Source: Papaver somniferum
Taxonomy: Eukaryota; Streptophyta; Magnoliopsida; Ranunculales; Papaveraceae
Assembly: GCF_003573695.1 (NCBI RefSeq)
Contig: NW_020621936.1
Span: 11,842,001 to 11,906,000, forward strand
Length of the DNA stretch: 64,000 bases
Direction: 5' to 3'
Shown: positions 11,449 through 20,511 of the stretch, piece after piece
Position numbering within the stretch: position 1 is the stretch's first letter
How the letters are laid out: every line of letters begins with the position of its first letter
Made by a program: the position numbers and the translations under genes
The notes under the pieces: generated by a model
Seen by the model: only the letters and a program-made list of their open reading frames with translations
Databases searched by the model: none
Told to the model about the DNA's origin: nothing

Positions 11449-13058
11449 TTTTCCTAAACTTTATAAGAGTAAAGCTGCAGGAAGAATGGGATTTCGAGAC
11501 CTGGAATGCTTTAATGATGCATTATTAGCTAAATCAGCATGGAGATTATGCACAAGTGCAAACCAGATGTATGCTAGAGCACTAAAGGAAAGATATTATC
11601 CAGATACAAGTCTTTTTCACTCTTCACAGAAGAATAATGCAACCTGGGTATGGAAAAGTCTTTACAGTTCTGTCCAATTTATAAGAACATACAACTTTTG
11701 ATAGGTTGGTGATGGATCAAAATTCTTATATGGCAAGACATTTGGGTCAGGGGAGAAGATGTACCTCCAATTTCTGTGGCTTCAGATGAAATAACTATAC
11801 AGTATACTTTGGTTTCAGACATTATAGATGCAGTCAACAAATCTTGGAAGGCTGATGTGATTCTTATGCTCTTTCAACCTGAGGTGGCTGGAAAAATTCT
11901 TAACATGAGAATACCACAGCATGGAGAAGACAAACTTATATGCACTCTCACCAACAATGGAACATTCACAGTAAAATCGGCTTACAAGAAGTTGGTTCAG
12001 CTTAAGACAAATCAGAATCAGGAAGTGACTGCTGAAGAATATAAGTTCTGGAACAAGTTCTGGGCAATGAATACCCTCCCTAGAGTTAAGCATTGTATAT
12101 GAAAATGCATTACAGATATTGTTCCCTCGAATGAGAGACTCCCTAGGGTGAAGGGTTATAAGGGAGATGTATGCAAAGTCTGCAATGGAGAGGTGGAGAC
12201 AACCAAGCATATCTTAATGGAATGCCCTCTCTATCAAACCATATGTTTTACTATTCCCGGGGCTAGAAGATCTATCGAACAGTTTGGGGATAATATAGAA
12301 GATTGGTCTGCTGAATTTCAAATGGATGAAGATTGGAGTGTCAGAATGGCTAATGCGGCCTGGGAGATATGGAAATCTAGATGCTGCTGTGTCTTTCAGG
12401 GAGTAAAACCAAACCCTATTGAAGTCATTAGGAAAATTAGTACCTTAGATTCTATGACAGGGAAGAAAATGAAAAGAATAAATACTAATCATAGCATATC
12501 TTTACAAGACACAACCATCCCATGGACACCCAATCCTAACTTTGAGTTTTATATAAACTATGATGCATCTTTTAAATTGCCAAATAATTCTTGTGGTATT
12601 GGACTAATACTAAGAAATTTTGCAGGTGAGTTTGAATCACTAAGGTGTGGATATGTTGCTGGAACCTTGAATGCTGAAGCTGCGGAATGTGAAGCTCTTT
12701 GGTGGGTAGTTAGATGGGCCAAAGAACTGAACATTCAGAAAGCTTGCTTCCTAATGGACGCGCAAAAAGTAATTACCGGAGTAAATGAAAATCTTAGTGG
12801 AATTTGCTGGCAGAATCACCCAATATTGTCAGATGTCAAAGAAATCTTTCGTATTTTTCTATTATGGTCTTTACAGTTTGTTAAAAGATCTCTAAATAAG
12901 TCGGCAGACAAATTAGTCGGCATGCTAGGTTATTTAAGGTGTCAAAAGTCTGGTTTGTTTCCCCTCCAAATTTCATAATGAGAAGTTTAGAGGAGGATAA
13001 ACACAATGTTTTTTCTCATTAATCAATGAAATTTTCATTTGCATCAAAAAAAAGAAAA
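11449..13058 (+). mobile_element. LINE A: 5'-truncated L1-type retrotransposon with intact target duplication
   Basis: The 17-base sequence gaataagccctctcgtc is present at 11432-11448 and again at 13059-13075, directly after an A-rich tail (13046-13058). Between them is only the C-terminal part of a plant LINE ORF2. Target-primed insertion of a 5'-truncated copy explains this exactly. The flanking sequence on the right continues into another LINE (LINE B endonuclease region), so LINE A sits inside or at the edge of LINE B. Confidence 0.9.
11486..12978 (+). pseudogene. LINE A ORF2 C-terminal part: thumb, zf-RVT and RNase H
   Basis: The first frame (11486-11701) holds MGFRDLECFNDALLAKSAWR, the motif downstream of the LINE reverse transcriptase (GGLGFRDL..FN.ALLAK.WR). 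The frame is then broken by a stop at about 11701 and continues in other frames at 11776-12102 and 12148-12978. The last frame has zinc-binding residues (CKVCNGEVETTKHILMECP) and a plant-type RNase H domain with FYINYDASF and an AEAAECEALWW segment. It ends at 12978, about 65 bases before the A-rich tail. At least two stops make it non-functional, and the reverse transcriptase core was never present. Confidence 0.8.
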
Positions 13059-13075
13059 GAATAAGCCCTCTCGTC

Positions 13076-13930
13076 GATCGTTAAATCAAGTGCACTAAAA
13101 TGGTTGGACTTTTTTCTAGTATTCCTCAAGGGTTCCAAGAATAGCATCTGATCACGACCCAATACTTCTACAAGAGAAAGCAATGGACTGGCAGGGAACA
13201 AAAGAACAAAAAACTACAAATTTGAACACCTATGTCTCTCTCACCCACAGCTCAAACAAGTGGTGGAAACATCTTGGGAACAACCACAAGATACTGAACC
13301 TACGCTTGATCTTCAACTAAAACTCATATCAACCGGACAAACTCTATTGGAATGGAACAAAGAAACTTTTGGCCACCTACCAACCATGATCAAGAAATCA
13401 ACATCCAAGATAAAACACACTCAACATCAATGTGCTACACAATCGGGCGGCGATCTGGAATTTTGGTTGATCTAAGAAAAACAACTAAGAACTGATCATG
13501 ATGAGCTACTATAATGTCATGCGACATACTGGCAGCAAAGATCCAGAATACAATGGTTGCAATCAGGAGATCTCAATACAACCTTTTTCCATACTAAAGC
13601 CACCATTCACAGAGCCTGCAACAATATACAACAACTACAAGACCCACAGAACAACTGGGTTGACAAGAAAGAAGACAATGTTCAACTCATTCTGGATCAT
13701 TATTCTCAACAATATACAGCCCCACCTACGGTGATAAATGAAGATCTTTTCACAAATATTAGGCCAAGATTAACTCCCAGACAATCAGACCTGCTTACGA
13801 ATGAAGTAACTATAACAGAAATCAAACAAGCTCTTTTCTCCATAAACTATGAGAGTGCTCCTGGTCCGGATGGCTACACAAGTAAGTTTTTCAAAGTTTT
13901 CTGGGAAACAACTTATTCTCAACTGATAGG
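13076..13930 (+). pseudogene. LINE B ORF2, part 1: endonuclease end and start of reverse transcriptase
   Basis: IASDHDPILL near 13145 is the conserved C-terminal motif of the LINE apurinic endonuclease (SDHxPI). Further on, frames 13260-13475 and 13557-13930 give LQSGDLNTTFFHTKA (W/LxxGDxNTxFFH, plant LINE motif) and APGPDGYTSKFFKVFW (the start of the reverse transcriptase). Frameshifts and stops lie near 13475 and 13550. The sequence is cut at 13930 by the LTR block after SQLI, and continues at 48092. Confidence 0.8.
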
Positions 13931-14139
13931 TTTAGATGGTGGATTTTCAACAAAGGGAAAAACTGTAAAATCATGAGGCATGTTTTTGACACGGCTTTCA
14001 AGCATGCAACGATTCATATTTTACGAAGCCATGATGAATATGTTTACAAAAAGCCTCCACTAGCTGAGCATTCGATCCCTGGCATTTCGTCGTGTCCTTT
14101 ATGCAGAATAACGTATTTGGGCGATTCTCCGTAGATTGA

Positions 14140-14360
14140 GAACTTAAACGCCTTCAGGACGTCGGTGATACTCACTGTTCCCTGACTGCAGGAGAGAGAC
14201 CACTCCGCATAGAAGAATAGTTGGGCTGCGGACGCCTTCAGGACGTCGGTGACACTCACCGTTCCCTGATTATGTGGAGAGAGTGCATAGATTCAGGAGG
14301 TTCTCCGTAGATTGAGAATACTAACGCCTTCAGGTCGTAAACAACGTCGGGACTCCCTGA
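14140..14360 (+). repeat. tandem repeats with acgccttcaggacgtcgg core in the LTR
   Basis: The phrase acgccttcaggacgtcggtg followed by acactcac..ccctga recurs at about 14149, 14231 and, more diverged, 14327, so the unit is about 80-95 bases. The intervening ctccgtagattgagaa also repeats. The same set is in LTR2 (about 25870-26090) and LTR3 (about 37600-37820). Confidence 0.7.
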
Positions 14361-14474
14361 CTGTGCACCATTCAGAATGGATGTGACGCTTTAACTGGCT
14401 AATATCTTTTCTGAAATAGGTTACTTCTGCCGTGACAATCACTACTGAATTCCCAGAATAATCTATCATTGCTC

Positions 14475-14760
14475 CTATTCTATGATCGAATCCACGTCCT
14501 GATCCCATGGAATGGCAATAACAATTTCTCCGATTCTATGATCGAATCCACGTCTTGATCTCATAGAATGGCAATAAAACACAACTGTGTTATCTCATTA
14601 CTCTGATTTCATGATCGAATCCACTGATCTCATGAAATGGTAATGGATAATTTTTATTACTCCGATTATATGGTCGAATCCACGATCCCGTAGGATGGTA
14701 ATGCTCATTTTATTATTCTGAATTCATAGTCGAATCCATATATGATTCTATGAATTAATA
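14475..14760 (+). repeat. array of five hairpins with a shared tcgaatcca loop in LTR1
   Basis: Five units of about 55-70 bases each have an inverted repeat around the loop phrase tcgaatcca. Arms lie at 14477-14485/14505-14513, 14533-14541/14561-14569, 14606-14614/14630-14638, 14665-14673/14688-14696 and 14721-14729/14748-14756. Stem sequences differ between units (attctatga/tcatagaat, atttcatga/tcatgaaat, aattcatag/ctatgaatt) but pair perfectly in units 2, 3 and 5. In LTR2 unit 1 is also perfect (attccatgg/ccatggaat at 26205-26213 and 26233-26241). Confidence 0.75.
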
Positions 14761-15004
14761 ATGAACAATTATTCATTTTTTATTACTCAGTTACATGAAC
14801 TATTCTCCACTGAATTTCATAAATTAGTAACAAATATTCAGGAATCGGGCATCTGGACCATCACTGAGTAAGCCCCACAAAAATGGTGTGAGTGTACTCG
14901 ACAATGATGCACGACTGAGCACCCGGATGCACGAACGAGCGTCCAAAAACATGAAATAATGAGGAATCCTACACAAAAATAGGAGAGAGAAAATAATAAT
15001 AAAA

Positions 15005-15620
15005 TAATGGAGAAGCACCCATGGGCCGGGCCCACCGGCCGGCCGGTCATGCCCTAGCCGTGGCCGGTCCCATGCTTCCTCCATTATTTTTCCTTATTTT
15101 ATTTTCATAAACTCATGAAGGTTTCCCCATCTTAGCAAAATTCCTTATTTTGTGCAAAACTTGTGAATTCTCCATGACATGGTGGATTCACCAAATAATA
15201 TTATAAAATAAGGAAAGGTATGCGGGACCGGGCAACGTAGTCGGCCGGCCATACCCATGGCCGGTCCCACACCTCACAATCCTTAGCTTTTTATAATTAT
15301 TATTCCCAATCTCACGAAACTTCTCTGTTTCAACAAAAACTCATGGATTCTCCATATCTTCAAGGATTCTCCATAACTTCAAAGATTCACGAAAAAATAA
15401 TATTATAAAATAAGGAAAGGTGTGCGGGACCGGGCAACATGGACGGACGGCCATGCCCTAGCCTTGGACGGTCCCACACCTTGCAATCGCTAATCTTTCA
15501 TAATTATTATTTTTCTCAACTCGTGAAACTCCTGGGTTTGAGCAAAATTCATGATTTCTTCATATTTTCTCAAATATTGCTCGAATCACGAAAAACCAAA
15601 AGCCAACATGGTCAGACGAC
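15005..15620 (+). repeat. roughly 200-base repeats with gggaccgg..ccggtccca inverted repeats in LTR1
   Basis: Two clear units start with ataatattataaaataagg at about 15198 and 15392 and continue with aaaggtatgcgggaccgggc or its variant, then a GC-rich inverted partner (ggccggtcccacacc or ggacggtcccacacc), then an AT-rich tail. A more diverged unit lies at about 15005-15190. The GC-rich arms stand out from the surrounding AT-rich DNA. The Athila-type element in LTR3 inserted inside the GC-rich part of the second unit. Confidence 0.7.
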
Positions 15621-16410
15621 TGGCTAGCCTCTCACGGAAATTTTAAATATTAAAACACTTTTATTTTAATATTGATGAATTGAGCTACATGCTCATTCCA
15701 ACAAAAATCGAGAATTCTCAGTCAAGATGAAACTCTTCTGAAAATTCACGATGTTGCTCGAACGCACATCAGAAAATACTGAAACTCTCAGTATGGAGAC
15801 ACAGACACCATGGAAACACGTGCACGCCTTCATGACCGACCAGAGTCATTCCTAGGGCTTGCACATAGCCGATCCCACATGTTTTCATAATTCTGACCTA
15901 ATTTGCTCAATTGCTCGTACTGGGCCCGAACTTTCTCCAACCAACTGGGGATTCTCCAAATGACCAACAACTGGTCCCGTGACCACCAAGAGCCGGTCCC
16001 ATGCCCCTTGGTCGGTCCCATCTCTCATACTTAGGTTTTACCACCTAATGATGAATCCATGAATATTTTCAGTAAATGGTGAAACCACCATTTAATCATC
16101 ATTCTTTCACCAACTCTCAAACTGAGAACCCTGTGTGCTTACTCGAGTACTGGGAATCACATGGGCGTTCATCATCCCATGTGGTCGGTCCCTCTTCATT
16201 CATGACTAATTTTCAACAATTCGCCAATTGATGGAGGATTGATCGTAAATTAGGGTTTCGACTCTGTAAAACCATCATTCTGAGCAATTTCAAACACTAA
16301 TAAATTTATGTTGATCCACCAATCAACATAAAAATTAATTATACAATATTCGGTAATCTACCAATATTTTAATTAATATTTTATTGGGTCACGTCACCGG
16401 TAAATAATTT

Positions 16411-16630
16411 GCCGAATCGAGCAATACTTGCTCAATTGCTCGAATATTGATCAATATTCAGCAAATCATCAGTAATTTGTCGAATTGAGCAATACTTGCT
16501 CAGTTGCACGACAGACTATCAAAAATCACTAATTTGGCGAATTGAGCGATGCTTGCTCAGTTGCTCATCAAATCCTCAATATTCAGTAATTCACAGAACT
16601 GAGGAATACTTGCTCAGTCGCTCGTCAGTA
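16411..16630 (+). repeat. tandem gagcaatacttgctc palindromes in LTR1
   Basis: Four units (near 16413, 16481, 16538 and 16594, spacing 56-68 bases) hold gagcaa-tac-ttgctc or a close variant, each followed by cagttgctcg or similar. All three LTRs carry the array. It lies about 420-640 bases upstream of the LTR TATA box, a position that would suit a regulatory repeat; the role is inferred. The recombination junction of LTR2 lies within the same array. Confidence 0.7.
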
Positions 16631-17050
16631 ATTCATCAGTGAATCAACAATACTGACATCCCTTCAGAGAACTACATGTTCAACCCGTGAATCGCTGAGC
16701 ATTCATCATTCACGCTCGATTCAATGAAACTCGGACTTATTGTCAACAATTAACTAATCAAAACACGTCTTCCCTGCAGACTCCACGACTTGTGAGACAT
16801 TAATCACGTCACAAATGGGGGGATATCATGTAGGGTTTTAGTCTGGCGGTCTACAGCACGTGGATTCATCCACAACGAGAAATGTGTGTAAGTCGTGTAA
16901 ACGGTTGAAGGAGTTAGAAAAGTAGTGGGTGCACGATCAGAAGTCTCCACACGACATGGAACTGACTTTACCACGATCTCCCACTTTCCCACTCTTTCAC
17001 TCAAGAAACCGTCACACTTACAGGGATCAAGTTGTTCACGACTCTGACAA

Positions 17051-17058
17051 TATAAATA
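17051..17058 (+). promoter_or_regulatory. TATA box of LTR1
   Basis: TATAAATA in context acaatataaataagtc, about 400 bases before the LTR end. Identical boxes are at 28785-28792 and 47674-47681. It is the best candidate for the start of genomic RNA, which would put transcription start near 17085. Confidence 0.6.
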
Positions 17059-17459
17059 AGTCTCTGAAACCATGATTGAACATACAGACTCTCGTCTACG
17101 TAGAATTTCTCGAGCTATCACTCTCAGGAATTCATCAATCCATCAGAACTTATCAGTTCACCATTATTGCAGAAACCTTCAACACACCCACAATCCTCGA
17201 TCATCACTGATCCCACACAATTCTCAGCTTCCCTCCTACAGATCAACCCATCTCCCTCTTTGCGACCGAATTGACTCTGGAACGGCCATTGTCTTGGTTT
17301 AGGCCGGAGTCATACAGATTGATTTCCCGAATCTAAGCACCCCCTTTGCAGCGGTGCATCTGTGTGAGGATTAACATTTTGCCCGGCTGAGGAGTCTCGA
17401 CAACACGCTCGACTCTCCACTTTCCCGAAAAACCGACGACCCGTTTTTCCCCATCCACA

Positions 17460-17482
17460 GATTGGCGACCACAGTGGGAGAT
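17460..17482 (+). other. probable primer-binding site of unit 1
   Basis: Directly after the LTR end comes g-attggcgaccacagtggga. The form ttggcgacc..gtgggg is typical of Tat/Ogre-group elements, which use tRNA-Arg-type primers, though I cannot assign the tRNA here. Unit 2 has the same sequence from 29194. Confidence 0.5.
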
Positions 17483-17519
17483 TAATCTCTCGGTTGCAAT
17501 CTCTCATTTTTTTCACAAG

Positions 17520-18966
17520 ATGGTCGATCTAAGGTCAGGTTCAGTTACAAATCCCAACACCAACAACGCTAGCACCAGCAACAATAGTGGTGGTACTCCG
17601 GAAACCATTCCTGCTTCTAATAATGGTGGTGACATTACTCCTCCTCACACCAATGTCGAAAATCATCCTCTCTTCGGGCGGCATCCAGAAGAAATCAGAG
17701 AAAATCCGCCTACCATAGGCGATCTCATGAAGGTCCAAGAAGTTCTCGCCAAGAATCAAACTGACATGGCTGCTACTCAGAAGGAACTATTTAACTATCT
17801 CAGAACTCTCACTGACAAGATGTCAGACAAAAATCAAGAGAAAGGAAAAGACAAGGAAACATCTCCAACTGCTGATCCCGAAGTTATTCCAGTCCCTGAC
17901 GATGATGAAATCCGCAAAGCTGCAGAACCTGAACCTGCCAGTTTCATCACCCGTAAAGACCTGGAACGTTTTATGGAAAATCGAGGAAGAGGCCATGCAC
18001 CGTCCGTGCACCGTCACCAACCTCCATATCTTGTTGCTACGCAAAGAATCCTCTCCCAAAGGGTTACACTTCTCCAACGTTCACACTCTACAATGGGACG
18101 GGGAATGATCGAGAACACGTTTCTCGGTTCCTGGAAGCATTAGGAGAACATGAACATAACCATGTTCTCCGTTTTAAGTAGTTTTCAAAATCTCTGACGG
18201 GTCGAGCGTATACTTGGTACAACAACATTGCACCAGGGAGCGTAGCTAATTGGGGAGAAATTATTAATGCTTTCTACAGGAAGTATTTCTTTGTTTCTGA
18301 GCAAATTACTCTTTCTGACTTGGGAAGGATGCTCAAAAAGTTGCCGAAAATTCGAATGATTATGTGAAGAGGTTCCGAGTTCAAGCTTTAGACTGTCATG
18401 ATACCAACGTTACTGAACAACAATTGGTGGACATGTGCATCAATGGGAGGATCCAAGTCTACAGATCTTTGCTGGAAAATATTCGTTTCCAGACCTTCTC
18501 AGAAATTCATGAAGCGGCCAAGCGATCGGTGACTACTGCTCCGGCCTTGCTGGAAAGAACTAAAACTGTCAAAGTAGAGGAATCGAAAGACAATCAAAGC
18601 AGCACCTCCCGGCGTCTGATCAACAAGCAGTACAACGTCGAAACTTCCATGAATGTTTTTGAAGGGAGCAAGAGAAAAGTCGAGGCACAACAACATAAGA
18701 ATGCTGCTCCGACGTCTCACCCTCCGAAATCTCCAAAGAAGGACAACCAGACTAGAAATGCACAACCTCAGCAGAATGATCAAGAAGTTCCTGACTTCCA
18801 TTTTCCCATTGAAGAAGTGATCGAACTATTAGAAGTCTGGATCCAAGATGGTGCAATCAAACTACCTCCTGTCAAAAAGGAACCAACTGCGGAACAAATG
18901 GAAAATGCACGCTACTGTCATTCCATAGGTATGTCAGTCATCCAACAAGTGATTGTAGAAATTTGA
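17520..18966 (+). pseudogene. gag of array unit 1, broken
   Basis: The start at 17520 (MVDLRSGS) follows the leader closely and gives a 207-residue N-terminal part rich in Asn, Ser and Thr with a charged segment. It then shifts frame near 18080-18140. The retrotransposon gag core follows: LTGRAYTWYNNIAPGSVANW near 18195 and AFYRKYFFVSEQITLSDLGR near 18270, with a stop at about 18178 just before it and another frameshift near 18335. The last frame, 18364-18966, continues DYVKRFRVQALDC and a basic tail. The order and motifs match Ty3/gypsy gag. No zinc knuckle was seen. At least three lesions make it non-coding as a single protein. Confidence 0.75.
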
Positions 18967-19108
18967 AGCGCATTATCAAAAAGAAGGCCGACTCAGGAGA
19001 ACTGGGGACTGAAGGAGTGCACAGAAATCCTCTCCTAATCAGAACATTCGCACTTTCCGAACAACCAGTCAAAGAAGCAGTTCATTCTTAATTGAGCACG
19101 TCTGCGAG

Positions 19109-20242
19109 TTGATGTACTTGTCAAAGGCTCAAAGAGATGATATGTTTGCTGCATTGAACCATATTGTGTCAGGAAAACGACTGACAATTCAGGAGACACT
19201 CCCTGAACCGCCAGTGACGGACAAAGAGATGTACGAATGGGGACTTCTCACTATGGTGCATCTCAAGGGAAATGAATTCAAACGGGCATTGGTCGATGTT
19301 GGCACTGCTGTTAACATCATCCCTTTGAAAACCCTCAGAGCTGCTGGAATTACTCGACAAGAAGCAACTCATGCCCCTATTTCAATCCGAGATCATGAGG
19401 GAACCTCCAGGGAGGCTTATGGTTACATCATTCTAAACATAAGAAATGATTCAGCTTGGATCGAAACTAAATTCTTCATAATTAAGGAGGATCCGGGATA
19501 TGACATGGTTCTTGGGCGAGCATGGATTCATGATGAAAAAATTGCTGCGATATCCTCATCATCTTCAGTTGCACAATTCTCCGTCGAAGAAAGCTCTGAC
19601 TCGGAAGACGATCAACCTTTCGAGCATTTGGGAAAAGTCAAAGCCTTGATGGAGCTCGCACAAAAACCTGGGGAGAATGCCAACGAGTTTTTCGGAAGGC
19701 TTCGCAATCATGCAAGTCTTATTCCTCATGATGCATATATGTTACCAACTTTCAAATATGTTACTCTGATCCGGGGACTCGCTCAAAACCTATCCATCAC
19801 CAAACGCTATGAGTGGTTAGTCTCATCTCAGCAATACTTCACCAAATGGTTAGACGCAGAGCCCCTCCAAATTCATCATCTCACTAACACGGTCATTGCT
19901 AGGATAATGACTGAATTTTACAATCAATATCCTAAGTATTCTCCTTTGCATGAGTGTCCACATGTGCCGCAAAACTGGAAAGCCCCACCAAATCCACGAG
20001 GAATTCCAAACCAGCAGAAGATATTCAAAGAACGTACAACCAAGCCTAACAAATTTCATGAAGGAGATTTGGTTCTTAAGGCAACCAGTCACAATTTGCA
20101 CTCCACAAAGAGTTCTAACTGGGAAGGACCTTTTATGATTACTAAGACAGTTGCTGGAGGATACTACAAATTGGCTGACATCAAAGGCAAGACAAGTGTA
20201 CCAGTGATTCATGAGAATTGGCTCAAGATTTTCGACGCATGA
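19109..20242 (+). pseudogene. protease fused by deletion to the integrase end, unit 1
   Basis: This 377-residue open frame is a pol gene with its middle missing. Residues about 55-140 are a retropepsin-like domain: ALVDVGTAVNIIPL is the active-site region, but the usual D-S/T/N-G is DVG; GYDMVLGRAWIH is the downstream flap/helix motif. After a low-complexity SSSSS/acidic linker and a segment of unknown origin (near GENANEFFGRLRNH) comes YFTKWLDAEPL, a piece of the integrase core. It then goes directly to the integrase C-terminal part with GDLVLK and NWEGPFMI (the GPY/F-type module). Reverse transcriptase, RNase H and the integrase DDE residues are absent. A stop upstream (about 19090) separates it from the preceding sequence. 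It could not support transposition by itself. Confidence 0.75.
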
Positions 20243-20511
20243 AGCATTCAACATTGGATGTTTTATATCCAAGGCAAACGCTCAAAGTATTTGGCGTTCA
20301 CACCTTAGGATTTTCTTTTACTTGTATTTTTCAATTCCTCCAAAACGTGTGCATACTTGCACTCAGTATTTGAAATTCAGCAATCTATCAAAGTCTTTTA
20401 TTTAAAAAAATCTCTATCAAATCCAAAATCCAAAAGAAAATCCTCAGCTACTCATAAATTCAGAACCTATCAATAAAACCTCACGTCTCTCAGAAGATTG
20501 TCAAAGGAAAA

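Larger units (their letters stand above)
13931..17459 (+). repeat. LTR1 of the array
   Basis: A 3529-base direct repeat ending ccatccaca. It has a TATAAATA box at 17051-17058 near the right end, so nearly all of it is U3. It contains several families of internal short repeats (listed separately). Small open frames inside it recur in LTR2 and LTR3 and are not genes. Confidence 0.88.

Noticed and set aside
14475..14760. tRNA genes or tRNA-derived SINE, suggested by tcgaatcc loops
   Set aside because: No A box, acceptor stem or anticodon arm could be drawn. The similarity is limited to the loop and is reported as a hairpin array instead.
14100..16640. CRISPR-like spaced repeats in the LTR
   Set aside because: The repeats are diverged, the intervals are also repeats and not unique spacers, and the sequence is a plant retrotransposon.
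14824..17302. Set of short open frames repeated near 26552-29036 and partly 46055-47750
   Set aside because: They are LTR sequence present in all three LTRs; no protein domain; frames are not preserved selectively.
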